From positions 1 through 36,436 of the forward strand of contig CAKQHB010000026.1 in the NCBI GenBank assembly GCA_934234215.1: DNA of 36,436 bases. Direction: 5' to 3'. Below the pieces are notes generated by a model, which saw nothing but the letters and a program-made list of their open reading frames with translations, was not told the origin of the DNA and ran no database searches. Both the position numbers and the translations under genes were made by a program. Of this stretch, positions 16,338-24,765 are shown piece by piece. Numbering within the stretch: position 1 is the first letter of the stretch; each line of letters starts with the position of its first letter. The DNA is from an uncultured Cuneatibacter sp. GTDB taxonomy: Bacteria > Bacillota > Clostridia > Lachnospirales > Lachnospiraceae.

Positions 16338-18243
16338 GGTGTGCCCTTTCTACTCCACGCTTTTTCTGTTCCAGATAAACTAACAATACGGAGATATCCG
16401 CCGGCGTCACACCGGAAATTCGGGAGGCCTGTCCGATACTGGATGGCTGGAATTCCAACAGCTTCTGAATGGCTTCTTTCCGCAGACCAGTGATTTCTGC
16501 ATAATTCAGGTTCAGATCCAGCTTCTTTCCTTCCATTTTCTTGAACTTCTCGACCTGCTGCATCTGGCGCGTGATATATCCGCCGTATTTCAGATGAATA
16601 TTTACCTGATTCGTCACATCCTCCGGTAATTCCGGTCGATTCGGGTCAATTTCTGCGATGCTATCATAAGAAAGCTCCGGACGACGCACCAGATCTGCCA
16701 GTGTGATACCGCTTTTCAACTCTGTGCTATCATAACGCCGCAGCAGTTCCTGTACCTTCTCACTTGTTCCAACGTGTTCTTTCTCCAGACGCTCGATTTC
16801 TTTGTCAATTTCCTGCTTCTTCCACAGTACATACTGATACTGTTCTTCACTCACCAGTCCGGCGCGATAACCAATCTCCCGCAGACGCAGATCCGCATTG
16901 TCCTGACGCAGCAGCAGGCGGTACTCTGCACGAGACGTCATCATACGATACGGCTCTCGATTCTCACGGGTTACCAGATCGTCAATCAGCACACCAATAT
17001 ATCCCTGCGAACGGTCGATTACAACCTCTTCTCTTCCCAGCACATGCAGTGCACAGTTCAAGCCTGCGATCAGACCCTGCGCGGCTGCCTCTTCATAGCC
17101 GGAGCTTCCGTTGAACTGACCGCCACTGTACAGACCGTCAATTTTCTTGAATTCCAGTGTCGGCTTTAACTGACGCGGGTTGATGCAGTCGTACTCGATT
17201 GCATAAGCATTGCGGACGATTTTCGCATGCTCCAGTCCCGGTACGCTGTGGTACATCTCGTACTGCACATCTTCCGGCAGCGAACTGGACATTCCGCCCA
17301 GGTACATTTCGTTTGTATACAAGCCCTCCGGCTCAATGAACACCTGATGTCGGCTTTTATCTGCAAATCGAACGACTTTATCCTCGATAGACGGGCAATA
17401 TCTCGGACCAGTGCCCTCGATCACGCCAGAATACAGCGGAGAACGATCCAGATTTGCGCGAATAATATCGTGTGTCCGCTCATTTGTGTAAGTCAGCCAG
17501 CAAGATACCTGTTCCTTCTGGATCGAATCCGGATCTGTAGAGAAAGAAAACGGCACAATGCGTTCGTCCCCCTTCTGCTCTTCCATCTTCGAAAAGTCAA
17601 TCGAACGGCGATCCACACGCGCAGGGGTACCGGTCTTGAAACGGAACATCTCAATTCCCGCTGCTTTTAAAGAATCCGTCAGATATTTTGCAGACTGCAA
17701 GCCATTCGGTCCAGTCTCATTGCTGACATCTCCGTAGATACAGCGCGCCCGCAGGTATGTGCCGGTGCAAAGCACGACGCCTTTGCAGTGATATACTGCA
17801 CCGGAATACGTTTTTACGCCCTTGATCTGCTTCTGCTCTCCATCGCCTTCCCAGATCAGCTCCCTCACTTCCGCCTGACGCAGAGTCAAATGCTCCGTAT
17901 TTTCCAGGGTACGACGCATTTCTCTTGTATAATCCTGCTTATCTGCCTGCGCACGCAGGGAATGAACAGCAGGTCCCTTGGATTTATTCAGCATCTTCGA
18001 CTGAATAAAGGTTTTATCAATATTTTTTCCCATTTCTCCGCCCAGCGCGTCAATCTCCCGGACAAGATGTCCCTTCGAACTGCCGCCAATGTTCGGATTA
18101 CACGGCATCAGTGCCACACTGTCCATGCTGATTGTAAACAGGATCGTTTCCAATCCCAATCTCGCACATGCGAGTGCAGCTTCGCACCCTGCATGTCCCG
18201 CTCCGACAACCGCAATATCATAATTTTCCTCTAAAACTGGCAT
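16327..18243 (-). CDS. mnmG: tRNA uridine-5-carboxymethylaminomethyl(34) synthesis FAD enzyme MnmG (GidA)
   Basis: A 638-residue flavoprotein that, with MnmE, installs the cmnm5 group on U34 of tRNAs. The Rossmann FAD motif is GAGHAGCEAALACARLG near the N-terminus, CNPNIGGSSKGHLVREIDALGGEMG is the second conserved block, and GLYSGGQFNGSSGYEEAAAQGL is the third. The C-terminal helical domain (EITGLRKEAIQKL...RISGVTPADISVLLVYL) binds MnmE and tRNA. The length is typical (about 630). The start at 18243 has GGGAG upstream. It is separated from mnmE by 113 nt carrying the double-hairpin element. Confidence 0.97.
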   Translation of the reverse strand: MPVLEENYDIAVVGAGHAGCEAALACARLGLETILFTISMDSVALMPCNPNIGGSSKGHLVREIDALGGEMGKNIDKTFIQSKMLNKSKGPAVHSLRAQADKQDYTREMRRTLENTEHLTLRQAEVRELIWEGDGEQKQIKGVKTYSGAVYHCKGVVLCTGTYLRARCIYGDVSNETGPNGLQSAKYLTDSLKAAGIEMFRFKTGTPARVDRRSIDFSKMEEQKGDERIVPFSFSTDPDSIQKEQVSCWLTYTNERTHDIIRANLDRSPLYSGVIEGTGPRYCPSIEDKVVRFADKSRHQVFIEPEGLYTNEMYLGGMSSSLPEDVQYEMYHSVPGLEHAKIVRNAYAIEYDCINPRQLKPTLEFKKIDGLYSGGQFNGSSGYEEAAAQGLIAGLNCALHVLGREEVVIDRSQGYIGVLIDDLVTRENREPYRMMTSRAEYRLLLRQDNADLRLREIGYRAGLVSEEQYQYVLWKKQEIDKEIERLEKEHVGTSEKVQELLRRYDSTELKSGITLADLVRRPELSYDSIAEIDPNRPELPEDVTNQVNIHLKYGGYITRQMQQVEKFKKMEGKKLDLNLNYAEITGLRKEAIQKLLEFQPSSIGQASRISGVTPADISVLLVYLEQKKRGVERAHHES

Positions 18244-18300
18244 TTATCCTAAATCTCCCTTCTTCCGGAGTACCGCATTTCCATGCTTCATTCTCACCAC

Positions 18301-18355
18301 AGGTTTGTGCTGCTCTATCACAAACCTGATGGGTTAAAACACATCGTGTTTTAAC
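18301..18355 (-). repeat. Double-hairpin intergenic element, copy 2
   Basis: AGGTTTGTG (18301-18309) pairs with CACAAACCT (18319-18327), and GTTAAAACAC (18333-18342) pairs with GTGTTTTAAC (18346-18355). Linker GATG (18328-18331) is complementary to CATC (18342-18345) in the second tip. Layout and conserved bases match 687-749, with compensated stem changes. It lies directly after the mnmE stop codon, before mnmG. Confidence 0.6.
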
Positions 18356-18356
18356 G

Positions 18357-19736
18357 CTATTTGCCCATACAGAACTTACTGAAAATTCGATTCACCAGAT
18401 CCTCTTCTACTGCTTCTCCCACAACCATACCAAGGGACGTGTATGCATTCATCAGGTCAATGGTAAAGAAGTCCTCGGACATCCCACTCTCGATGCTTTC
18501 TTGTACCATTTTCAGGCTATTTTCCGCATTTCGGAATTCAGCTTTTTGACGCTCATTCGTCAAAAAGACCTGATCGTTCCACGAAATTTCTCCTGTCTCA
18601 AATAATTCAGTCAAAAGCTGCTCCAATTCTACACGGCCGGTGCCATTCGCAGCGGAGATTTCCACAAATGGTCCTGCGATGCCACGCGCTTCCAGATCTT
18701 CTTTTTTCAGCACCGGCGTCAGATCGGACTTGTTCAGCAGATAAATCACTTTTTTGCCCTGTACGATCGGCAGGATTTCTTCGTCATTCTCATCTAAAGG
18801 CACACTTGTATCGCACACATACAGAATCAGATCTGCCTCCTTTGCCAGTGTGCGGGCTTTTTCCACACCGATCCGCTCCACTTTATCCTCCGTGTTTCGG
18901 ATCCCGGCAGTATCCATCATCTGAAAGCTGAAATCTCCTATACGGATCTGTTCCTCAATGGCATCTCTTGTTGTGCCCGCGATGTCCGTCACAATGGCGC
19001 GCTCGCTGCCTGCCAGCAGATTCAGGATTGAGGACTTGCCTGCATTGGGCTTGCCCAGCAAAACAGTGCGAATGCCCTCTGTCAGGATACGTCCATTTTC
19101 GGACGAGTCGATCAATCTCTGGAGCTCTTCGATCATCGGCTGGAGCTTCTGCTCCAGCACTTCACCGTATCCATCTACCGACAGGTGCTCCGGATCATCC
19201 AGCGCCGCCTCGATAAAGGCGATGCTGTCCAGAATCTCATTCCGGAAGCGATGCACCGTCTCCGCCACCGTTCCCTGCAGCTGGCTGACGGAGGATTTTA
19301 ATGCAAATTGATTCTTTGCGGAAATCAAATCCGTCACTGCCTCTGCCTGACTCAGATCAATTCGTCCGTTCAGAAATGCCCGCTTCGTGAACTCTCCCGG
19401 CTCCGCCGGACGCGCGCCGTGTCTGCATACCGTCTCCAAAATCTTTCTTGTGACGAGAATTCCGCCATGACAGTCGATCTCCACCGTATCCTCTGCGGTG
19501 TAGCTGCGCGGTGCTTTCATAAGCAACAGCAGCACTTCATCGATCCGCTCTCCCCTCTCTTCGATATATCCATAATGAATGGTATGGCTTTCCGCCTTAT
19601 GAAAATCCTTCTTTTTGCCGGATGGCGTCACAAAAACTGCCTCAGCAGTCTCCAATGCCTGCGGTCCACTAATGCGGATCACACTGATTCCAGCCGGGCT
19701 TGTCGCTGTCGCAATCGCTGCGATCGTATCTTCCAT
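18357..19736 (-). CDS. mnmE: tRNA modification GTPase MnmE (TrmE)
   Basis: A 459-residue GTPase that partners MnmG in U34 modification. The N-terminal tetrahydrofolate-binding domain starts MEDTIAAIATATSPAGISVI. The G domain has GKPNAGKSS (228-236), DIAGTTRD (251-258), DTAGIR (275-280) and NKSD. The C-terminus ends FCMGK, the CxGK motif that holds the catalytic Cys of this family. The start at 19736 has GGAGGAG 7 nt upstream; the longer frame adds only MPVFWRRR and lacks support. It is preceded by nested hairpins after jag. Confidence 0.97.
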   Translation of the reverse strand: MEDTIAAIATATSPAGISVIRISGPQALETAEAVFVTPSGKKKDFHKAESHTIHYGYIEERGERIDEVLLLLMKAPRSYTAEDTVEIDCHGGILVTRKILETVCRHGARPAEPGEFTKRAFLNGRIDLSQAEAVTDLISAKNQFALKSSVSQLQGTVAETVHRFRNEILDSIAFIEAALDDPEHLSVDGYGEVLEQKLQPMIEELQRLIDSSENGRILTEGIRTVLLGKPNAGKSSILNLLAGSERAIVTDIAGTTRDAIEEQIRIGDFSFQMMDTAGIRNTEDKVERIGVEKARTLAKEADLILYVCDTSVPLDENDEEILPIVQGKKVIYLLNKSDLTPVLKKEDLEARGIAGPFVEISAANGTGRVELEQLLTELFETGEISWNDQVFLTNERQKAEFRNAENSLKMVQESIESGMSEDFFTIDLMNAYTSLGMVVGEAVEEDLVNRIFSKFCMGK

Positions 19737-19850
19737 TCGTCTCCTCCAAAATACAGGCAATTACTGCCCCTTAAAATACTTTTTGACATCCAGCAGAACC
19801 CTCTGGATCATTCTCAAAGAACTCTACTCGAAATCAAAATCGCCGCAGTG

Positions 19851-19915
19851 CGCTTTACACGATACACCTTTTCGCTGTAAAGCGAAAAGGTGCGGATATT
19901 CTACATACCCGCACC
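19851..19915 (-). terminator. Overlapping, mutually exclusive hairpins after jag
   Basis: On the minus strand GGTGCGG (19915-19909) pairs with CCGCACC (19895-19889), followed by TTTTCGC: a terminator shape just past the jag stop. The CACCTTTTCGC arm (19865-19875) can instead pair with GCGAAAAGGTG (19882-19892), and CGCTTTACA (19851-19859) with TGTAAAGCG (19876-19884). The gap 19737-19928 holds no gene. Confidence 0.55.
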
Positions 19916-19928
19916 TGTCGTCGATTTC

Positions 19929-20615
19929 TTATGCTTCTTCACTCTGTCTGTTGTAGTAGCTCTTTCTGTTATTGTCATAATAGCGCTTCTCTTTGCGAAG
20001 CATGACTACTACATGACGGTAAGGATCTTCACCCTCACTCTTCGTATATACATACTTGTCGCTTTGCAGTGCAGAATGAATAATTCTTCTTTCGTAGGGA
20101 TTCATCGGCTCCAGGGAAACCGGCTTTTTTGTTCTCTTCACTTTGTAAGCGATGTTCTTTGCCAGAATTTCCAGAGTCTCTTTTCTTCTTTCCCGGTAGT
20201 TCTCTGTGTCCAGCTTTACGCGCACATACTCTTCGCAGTGCTTGTTCATAACCAGACTGGTCAGATACTGTAAAGAATCCAGCGTCTGTCCTCTCTTACC
20301 GATCAGAATACCCATATTCTCGCCGCTGATGTTTACATCCACGCACTCATCAACTTCGTTATAGGAAGCTTCGATCTGCGCTTCAATTCCCATCTCCTGA
20401 AAAACACTTTCCAGAAATTCTACGCCATAGTCGATGTAATTCATCTTCTTCTTTGCGAGAATCACAGCGGGACGAGCACCGATTCCGAGAAATCCGTTTG
20501 AACCCTCTTCTTTGACTTCATACTCTAATTCATCACTGGGAATGCCAAGCGTTACCAGTGCCTGCGTAACAGCCGCATCGACTGTCTTGGCAGATACTTC
20601 GATATAATCAGCCAT
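19929..20615 (-). CDS. jag: RNA-binding protein Jag/KhpB (Jag-N, KH, R3H)
   Basis: A 228-residue RNA-binding protein, usually cotranscribed with yidC and linked to cell envelope or division regulation in Gram-positives. The Jag-N domain covers residues 1-52 (MADYIEVSAKTVDAAV...NGFLGIGARPAVI). The KH domain includes GILIGKRGQTLDSLQYL near 105-121, and the R3H domain has the motif PYERRIIHSAL with Arg and His near 178-182. The tail is polar (RQSEEA). It starts 47 nt after yidC, and GGGAG lies upstream of the ATG at 20615. Confidence 0.95.
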   Translation of the reverse strand: MADYIEVSAKTVDAAVTQALVTLGIPSDELEYEVKEEGSNGFLGIGARPAVILAKKKMNYIDYGVEFLESVFQEMGIEAQIEASYNEVDECVDVNISGENMGILIGKRGQTLDSLQYLTSLVMNKHCEEYVRVKLDTENYRERRKETLEILAKNIAYKVKRTKKPVSLEPMNPYERRIIHSALQSDKYVYTKSEGEDPYRHVVVMLRKEKRYYDNNRKSYYNRQSEEA

Positions 20616-20662
20616 TTTCTACTCCCTTCTCAAAAGGATATCCGGTACTTTTCATCGTGAGA

Positions 20663-21955
20663 TTATTTCTGATGATTCTTTCCCTTGTTCTTTTCTACAC
20701 GTTCATTATACTTCTGAACCATAGCGGCTTTCGCAGCAATACTGTTGGGATTTGCTTCCCCGGCTGCGTAGTATTCCGTATTTTTGTGGACTTTCTCCGC
20801 CTTGCTTTCAAGCACAGCCTTTGCCTGTGCTTCTCTGGCCTCTCTCTCTTCCTTCGTCTCCTGAAGTTCATGGAGCTTGATCTCAGATACCTTAGAAGGC
20901 TTTACGGGCGGCAGACCCTGCTTTGCACGCTTCTTATTCAGTTTTGCTACGTTCTTCTCAACCAGCTGATCCAGATCTACCTTCTTCATGTAGTCGTTTA
21001 CGAACAGCTGAATGATAACACGAACGCCGCTGGAAGCTACCCAGTACAGACCTACACCGGCAGGAAGCATAAAGCAGAATACAACAGACATCAGAGGCAT
21101 GATGTTGTTCATCATGTTCATCGTCTGTGCAGTAGAGTTTTCAGAAGAAGAGGTCTGCATAGATGCAGAGGTCAGCTTCACACTCAGCCACTGCAGAACA
21201 CCTGCCAGGATCGGAATCAGGATGATCGGGAATGCGAATCCCGGATTCTGTGCCAGATTGATTCCTAAAAAGCTGTTAAAACTGTCGATGGAAGCACGGC
21301 TCTGATTGATCGTATCTGCAATATTCGGGAACAGATCCGTGAACTTGGTCCAGGTATCTGCGTTGAAATTATACATCAGATCGATCATGGCATTGGAATT
21401 GCCGGCTGTAAGAGCCGTCTTATCCACGTAACGGGCATTTTTTGCCAGCTCAGCCAGCTTTTCTGCCGAGTCCGTTGCAAAGTTCGGGTAAGCAGTTGTC
21501 AGAGCGTTTACGATGGTCTCGTATACGGCCTTCAACTTCATAACGTATGCAGGCAACTTATAAATTACCTGATACAGGGCGAACAGGATAGGCAGCTGAA
21601 TAAAGGATGTCAGACATCCACCGGTGGGACTGGAGCCATACTTTGCATAAATGGCCTTCGTCTCATCGTTCATCTTCAGGGCTGCTTCCTGATCGGTTCT
21701 TCCTTTGTACTTATTCTGTACTGCCTGAACCTCCGGCATGATAACGGAGTTCAGTTTTGACGCATGCTGCTGCTTGATCGTGAGTGGCAGCAACAGCAGA
21801 TTGACCAGAATCGTAAAGAGGATGATACTGATTCCAATGTTCGGAATGCCGATTGCATACAGAACATTGAAGATGGCATCCATGATGTAACCAAGCAGTG
21901 TTGCGATGGGTCCGATCAGGAATGTCGTACTCTTTGTAAGCAGTAAATAATACAA
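20663..21955 (-). CDS. yidC: Membrane protein insertase YidC (Oxa1/SpoIIIJ family)
   Basis: A 430-residue insertase that folds membrane proteins into the cytoplasmic membrane. The Oxa1 core begins near residue 40 (GISIILFTILVNLLLLPLTIKQQ) and includes the conserved block PTGGCLTSFIQLPILFALYQVIY, then further TM segments near MLPAGVGLYW. The C-terminal tail of over 100 residues is strongly charged (Lys/Glu/Ala-rich), as in ribosome-interacting YidC forms. The start is apparently TTG at 21955, with GGAGG 8 nt upstream; no ATG fits. There is no lipoprotein Cys at the N-terminus, unlike the Bacillus paralogs. It lies 17 nt after yidD. Confidence 0.95.
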   Translation of the reverse strand: MYYLLLTKSTTFLIGPIATLLGYIMDAIFNVLYAIGIPNIGISIILFTILVNLLLLPLTIKQQHASKLNSVIMPEVQAVQNKYKGRTDQEAALKMNDETKAIYAKYGSSPTGGCLTSFIQLPILFALYQVIYKLPAYVMKLKAVYETIVNALTTAYPNFATDSAEKLAELAKNARYVDKTALTAGNSNAMIDLMYNFNADTWTKFTDLFPNIADTINQSRASIDSFNSFLGINLAQNPGFAFPIILIPILAGVLQWLSVKLTSASMQTSSSENSTAQTMNMMNNIMPLMSVVFCFMLPAGVGLYWVASSGVRVIIQLFVNDYMKKVDLDQLVEKNVAKLNKKRAKQGLPPVKPSKVSEIKLHELQETKEEREAREAQAKAVLESKAEKVHKNTEYYAAGEANPNSIAAKAAMVQKYNERVEKNKGKNHQK

Positions 21956-21972
21956 GAATTCTTCCTCCTAAT

Positions 21973-22185
21973 TCAAGGTACGGGGTCATAACCGCCAAAC
22001 GAAAACGGATTGCATCTGAGGATGCGCCAGATCGCAAGGAGCGATCCTTTCCAGATTCCGTGCTTTTGCAGCGCCTCAATAGCATACTGCGAGCAGGTCG
22101 GTGTAAATTTACAGTGTGTTCGCTTCAGGGGCGATAAAAATTTCTGGTAAAATCGAATACATGCAATCATACCTTTGCGAATCAT
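21973..22185 (-). CDS. yidD: Membrane protein insertion efficiency factor YidD
   Basis: A 70-residue small amphipathic protein that aids YidC-dependent insertion. The family signature HCKFTPTCSQYAIEAL and the end RILRCNPFSFGGYDPVP are intact, including three conserved Cys. The ATG at 22185 overlaps the rnpA stop (TGATG), with GGAG about 10 nt upstream inside rnpA, which implies coupled translation. A longer frame reaching 22203 runs into rnpA and is not preferred. Confidence 0.95.
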   Translation of the reverse strand: MIRKGMIACIRFYQKFLSPLKRTHCKFTPTCSQYAIEALQKHGIWKGSLLAIWRILRCNPFSFGGYDPVP

Positions 22186-22532
22186 CACTTCAGTTCTCCA
22201 CACATTATTCCATGCAGCTTTGCAAGATGCAGGAACGCACTTTCCATTTCTCCGTAACCCTGTCCTTTTGCTGCCGGTCGGGCAACAACAACGATATCAT
22301 AACCTGTCTCAAAGTTCTCTCTGTTAAGTCGATACGCCTCCCGGATCAGCCGGGTCAGACGATGTCTTACGATACTGTTTCCTACTTTTTTGCTGACAGA
22401 GATTCCGATCCGCAACGAATCCGAATCATTCTTCAGCTTGTACATCACCAGCAGGCGGTTTCCTTTGGAATCCCTGCGGCGATATACTTTCTGAAAATCA
22501 CTGTTCTTTTTTAAAGAATCAATATTTTTCAT
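22185..22532 (-). CDS. rnpA: Ribonuclease P protein component
   Basis: A 115-residue basic protein that assists the RNase P RNA in 5' maturation of tRNAs. The N-terminus has the LKKNSDFQKVYRR helix. The RNR-like motif region reads KKVGNSIVRHRLTRLIREAYR (the usual RNR is partly degenerate here as RHR), followed by DIVVVARPAA. The length is normal. It sits between rpmH and yidD. A GGTGG RBS precedes the start and a hairpin lies between rpmH and this gene. Confidence 0.95.
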   Translation of the reverse strand: MKNIDSLKKNSDFQKVYRRRDSKGNRLLVMYKLKNDSDSLRIGISVSKKVGNSIVRHRLTRLIREAYRLNRENFETGYDIVVVARPAAKGQGYGEMESAFLHLAKLHGIMCGELK

Positions 22533-22592
22533 TCATCCACCTTTTCCTCTCATGAATCTGCGTTCTTACGAAATGCTCTTCTTCATGAAGAA

Positions 22593-22615
22593 AAGGTCAC
22601 AGAAACTGCGACCTT
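22593..22615 (-). terminator. Attenuator-like hairpin between rpmH and rnpA
   Basis: On the minus strand AAGGTCGCAG (22615-22606), loop TTT, then CTGTGACCTT (22602-22593), followed by a TTCTTC run. The 10-bp stem contains one G-U. It starts at the rpmH stop codon, so it could lower rnpA expression relative to rpmH. Confidence 0.5.
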
Positions 22616-22748
22616 ATGCGGATAATACTTTTCTTCCCTTTGCTCTTCTGGCCTTTAAAACCTTTCTGCCATTAGCAGTGCTCATTCTCTTTCTGAAGCC
22701 ATGAACCTTAGATCTGGATCTCTTCTTCGGCTGGAATGTCATCTTCAT
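22614..22748 (-). CDS. rpmH: 50S ribosomal protein L34
   Basis: A 44-residue, highly basic ribosomal protein, translated by hand because it is very short. It begins MKMTFQPKKRSRSKVHGFRK and continues RMSTANGRKVLKARRAKGRK, ending in VLSA. This is the complete canonical L34 pattern. The start at 22748 has GGGAGG 10 nt upstream. A strong promoter (22819-22847) precedes it, and it is the first gene of the leftward origin operon. Confidence 0.97.
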   Translation of the reverse strand: MKMTFQPKKRSRSKVHGFRKRMSTANGRKVLKARRAKGRKVLSA

Positions 22749-22818
22749 GTGTCATACACCTCCCTTTCCTTTGATAGGTGACTTTTAGACAGGCTGGTAT
22801 CAGAGGATACCGATTTTC

Positions 22819-22847
22819 ATTATATTGAAAGAAGTTTCGTTCGTCAA
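22819..22847 (-). promoter_or_regulatory. Strong promoter of rpmH
   Basis: On the minus strand TTGACG (22847-22842), a 17-nt spacer and TATAAT (22824-22819). It is divergent from the dnaA promoter and next to the first DnaA box, so DnaA binding could affect it. Confidence 0.8.
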
Positions 22848-22875
22848 GTGCTTTTTTCTATAACGCAGAAAAAGT

Positions 22876-23166
22876 TTATCCACAAAGTGATTGTGGATAA
22901 TGTCGATAACTTTTTGAATCCACATTTCTGTGGATAACTGGTGGATAAACCGTGGATGAACTATGGAAAACTCGCAATTTTCGATTTTCCTCCTTATTTT
23001 TCGTACTTTTTCGCATGGGGATAAGTGGATAACGCTGGGGAAAGTTTTTTCCACAATTGCGTTTTCCACGGATGTTATGGTAACGATATATTTTCTCGGT
23101 TTTTTTCGATTCACAACATATCTACTACGAATCCACGGGTTATCCACTACTTGTCCACTATCCACC
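22876..23166. other. oriC: oriC part 1: DnaA-box cluster upstream of dnaA
   Basis: Perfect DnaA boxes (TTATCCACA or its reverse) lie at 22876-22884, 22892-22900 and 22929-22937. Boxes with one difference lie at 22940-22948, 23016-23024, 23024-23032, 23047-23055 and 23140-23148, and weaker ones follow to 23166. The placement between rpmH and dnaA matches the upstream half of the B. subtilis bipartite origin. No gene lies in 22749-23331. Confidence 0.9.
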
Positions 23167-23190
23167 TTCCCGAAAAAAAATCTCTTTCCA

Positions 23191-23219
23191 TTGAAAAAAC
23201 TTCTATTTTATACTATAAT
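23191..23219 (+). promoter_or_regulatory. Promoter of dnaA
   Basis: TTGAAA (23191-23196), a 17-nt spacer and TATAAT (23214-23219), giving a leader of about 105 nt. It directly follows the DnaA-box cluster, consistent with autoregulation by DnaA. Confidence 0.75.
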
Positions 23220-23331
23220 TAGAGTTAGATTTTTTCGCCCTTTTTTCAGGGGAATTCTGCGTTCGGCGCGCTTTTGGGGCTTATGGGCGGGTCAAACGAC
23301 TTTACAATACTTAGAAAAGCTGAGGTATCTT

Positions 23332-24702
23332 ATGTTTTCCTTATTAAATGACAAATGGTCCGATATCAAAGAATACATAAAAGAAGAATACGAAATCAGC
23401 AATGTCTCTTATGATACCTGGATTGCACCGCTCCGTCTTTCTTCGGTTGATGGCGACACCGTTTTCATCGAGCTTCCGGAGGATGAGGTTGGTGGAAACT
23501 TTATCAGTTATATTGATAAGAAATATAACCTCTATTTTAAGGTCGCGATTGAGGAAAAGACCGGTTTTCATTGCGAAGTTCGTTTTATCACTTCCGCGGA
23601 TAAGCAAAAAGCGGAAACGGAGGAAAATGAAGAATACGATGATGATTTCCCCAGCCAGGCGAGCATTGCAGCGAATCTGAACCCGCGCTACACATTCAGC
23701 ACTTTCGTTGTGGGCGCTAACAACAAATTCGCACACGCAGCCTCTCTTGCGGTTGCCGAATCTCCCGCCGAGCGTTATAATCCGCTGTTTATTTACGGAG
23801 GCGTGGGACTGGGTAAGACCCATCTGATGCATTCCATCGCCCACTTTATTTTAAAGAATAATCCGGCAGCGAAGGTCTTATATACCACCAGTGAGAACTT
23901 CACGAACGAACTTATCGACGCGATTCGAACCAAAAATAATTATACGATTACGCAATTCCGCGAGAAATACCGCAAAATCGATGTTTTGCTCATCGACGAT
24001 ATCCAGTTTATTATCAATAAGGAAAGTACGCAGGAAGAATTTTTCCATACGTTCAACTACCTTCATGAAAATAACAAACAGATCGTGATCTCCTCGGATA
24101 AACCGCCGAAGGCATTCACAACGCTGGAGGAGCGTCTCCGCTCCCGTTTCGAGATGGGCCTGCCGGTAGACATCTCCTCCCCTGATTACGAAACCCGTAT
24201 GGCGATTCTTCGTAAAAAAGAGGAATTAGAGGGCTATAATATTGACAACGAGATCCTGAAGTATATCGCAACAAACATTAAGTCCAACATCCGTGAACTG
24301 GAAGGCGCTCTGACAAAGATCATCGCATTTTCGAAGCTATATAACACCCAACTCACGATGGAGGCAGCCGAGGAAGCATTAAAAGATCTGATTTCACCGA
24401 ATGCGCAGAAAGAAGTCACCCCGGCTCTGATTATCGAGGTCGTTGCGGAGCATTTCGGATTTACAACAGAGGATCTGATCTCCACCAAGCGAAACCGCGA
24501 GGTCGTTTACCCGAGACAGATTGCGATGTATCTGTGCCGCACGATGACACCGACACCGCTGCAGGCGATCGGCACGGCACTGGGAAAGAAGGATCATACG
24601 ACGATCATGCATGGTATCCAGATCATCGAGAAGGATTTGAAGACCGACGAGACCCTGGCAAGCACCATCGAGATCCTCAAAAAGAAGATCAATCCGGGCT
24701 GA
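23332..24702 (+). CDS. dnaA: Chromosomal replication initiator DnaA
   Basis: A 456-residue AAA+ initiator that binds DnaA boxes and opens oriC. Domain I covers residues 1-85 (SYDTWIAPL is typical). Domain II is a short acidic linker (ETEENEEYDDD). Domain III starts at NPRYTFSTFVVGANN, with Walker A GGVGLGKTH (156-164) and Walker B LLIDDIQFI. Domain IV has the DnaA-box-binding signature KKDHTTIMHG near the C-terminus. The start at 23332 has GAGGT 6-8 nt upstream and gives the normal N-terminus. The long open frame reaching back into the origin is not coding. Confidence 0.98.
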   Translation: MFSLLNDKWSDIKEYIKEEYEISNVSYDTWIAPLRLSSVDGDTVFIELPEDEVGGNFISYIDKKYNLYFKVAIEEKTGFHCEVRFITSADKQKAETEENEEYDDDFPSQASIAANLNPRYTFSTFVVGANNKFAHAASLAVAESPAERYNPLFIYGGVGLGKTHLMHSIAHFILKNNPAAKVLYTTSENFTNELIDAIRTKNNYTITQFREKYRKIDVLLIDDIQFIINKESTQEEFFHTFNYLHENNKQIVISSDKPPKAFTTLEERLRSRFEMGLPVDISSPDYETRMAILRKKEELEGYNIDNEILKYIATNIKSNIRELEGALTKIIAFSKLYNTQLTMEAAEEALKDLISPNAQKEVTPALIIEVVAEHFGFTTEDLISTKRNREVVYPRQIAMYLCRTMTPTPLQAIGTALGKKDHTTIMHGIQIIEKDLKTDETLASTIEILKKKINPG

Positions 24703-24765
24703 TTGCGGATAACCTTCTTTTCAACCACTGTAAGTTATGTTATATTTAAATAGGAAGAAACTCAT

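Noticed and set aside
22963..23331. The open frame that extends dnaA upstream through the DnaA boxes
   Set aside because: DnaA homologs begin at the MFSLLNDKW-type N-terminus, and the extension is origin DNA containing the promoter.
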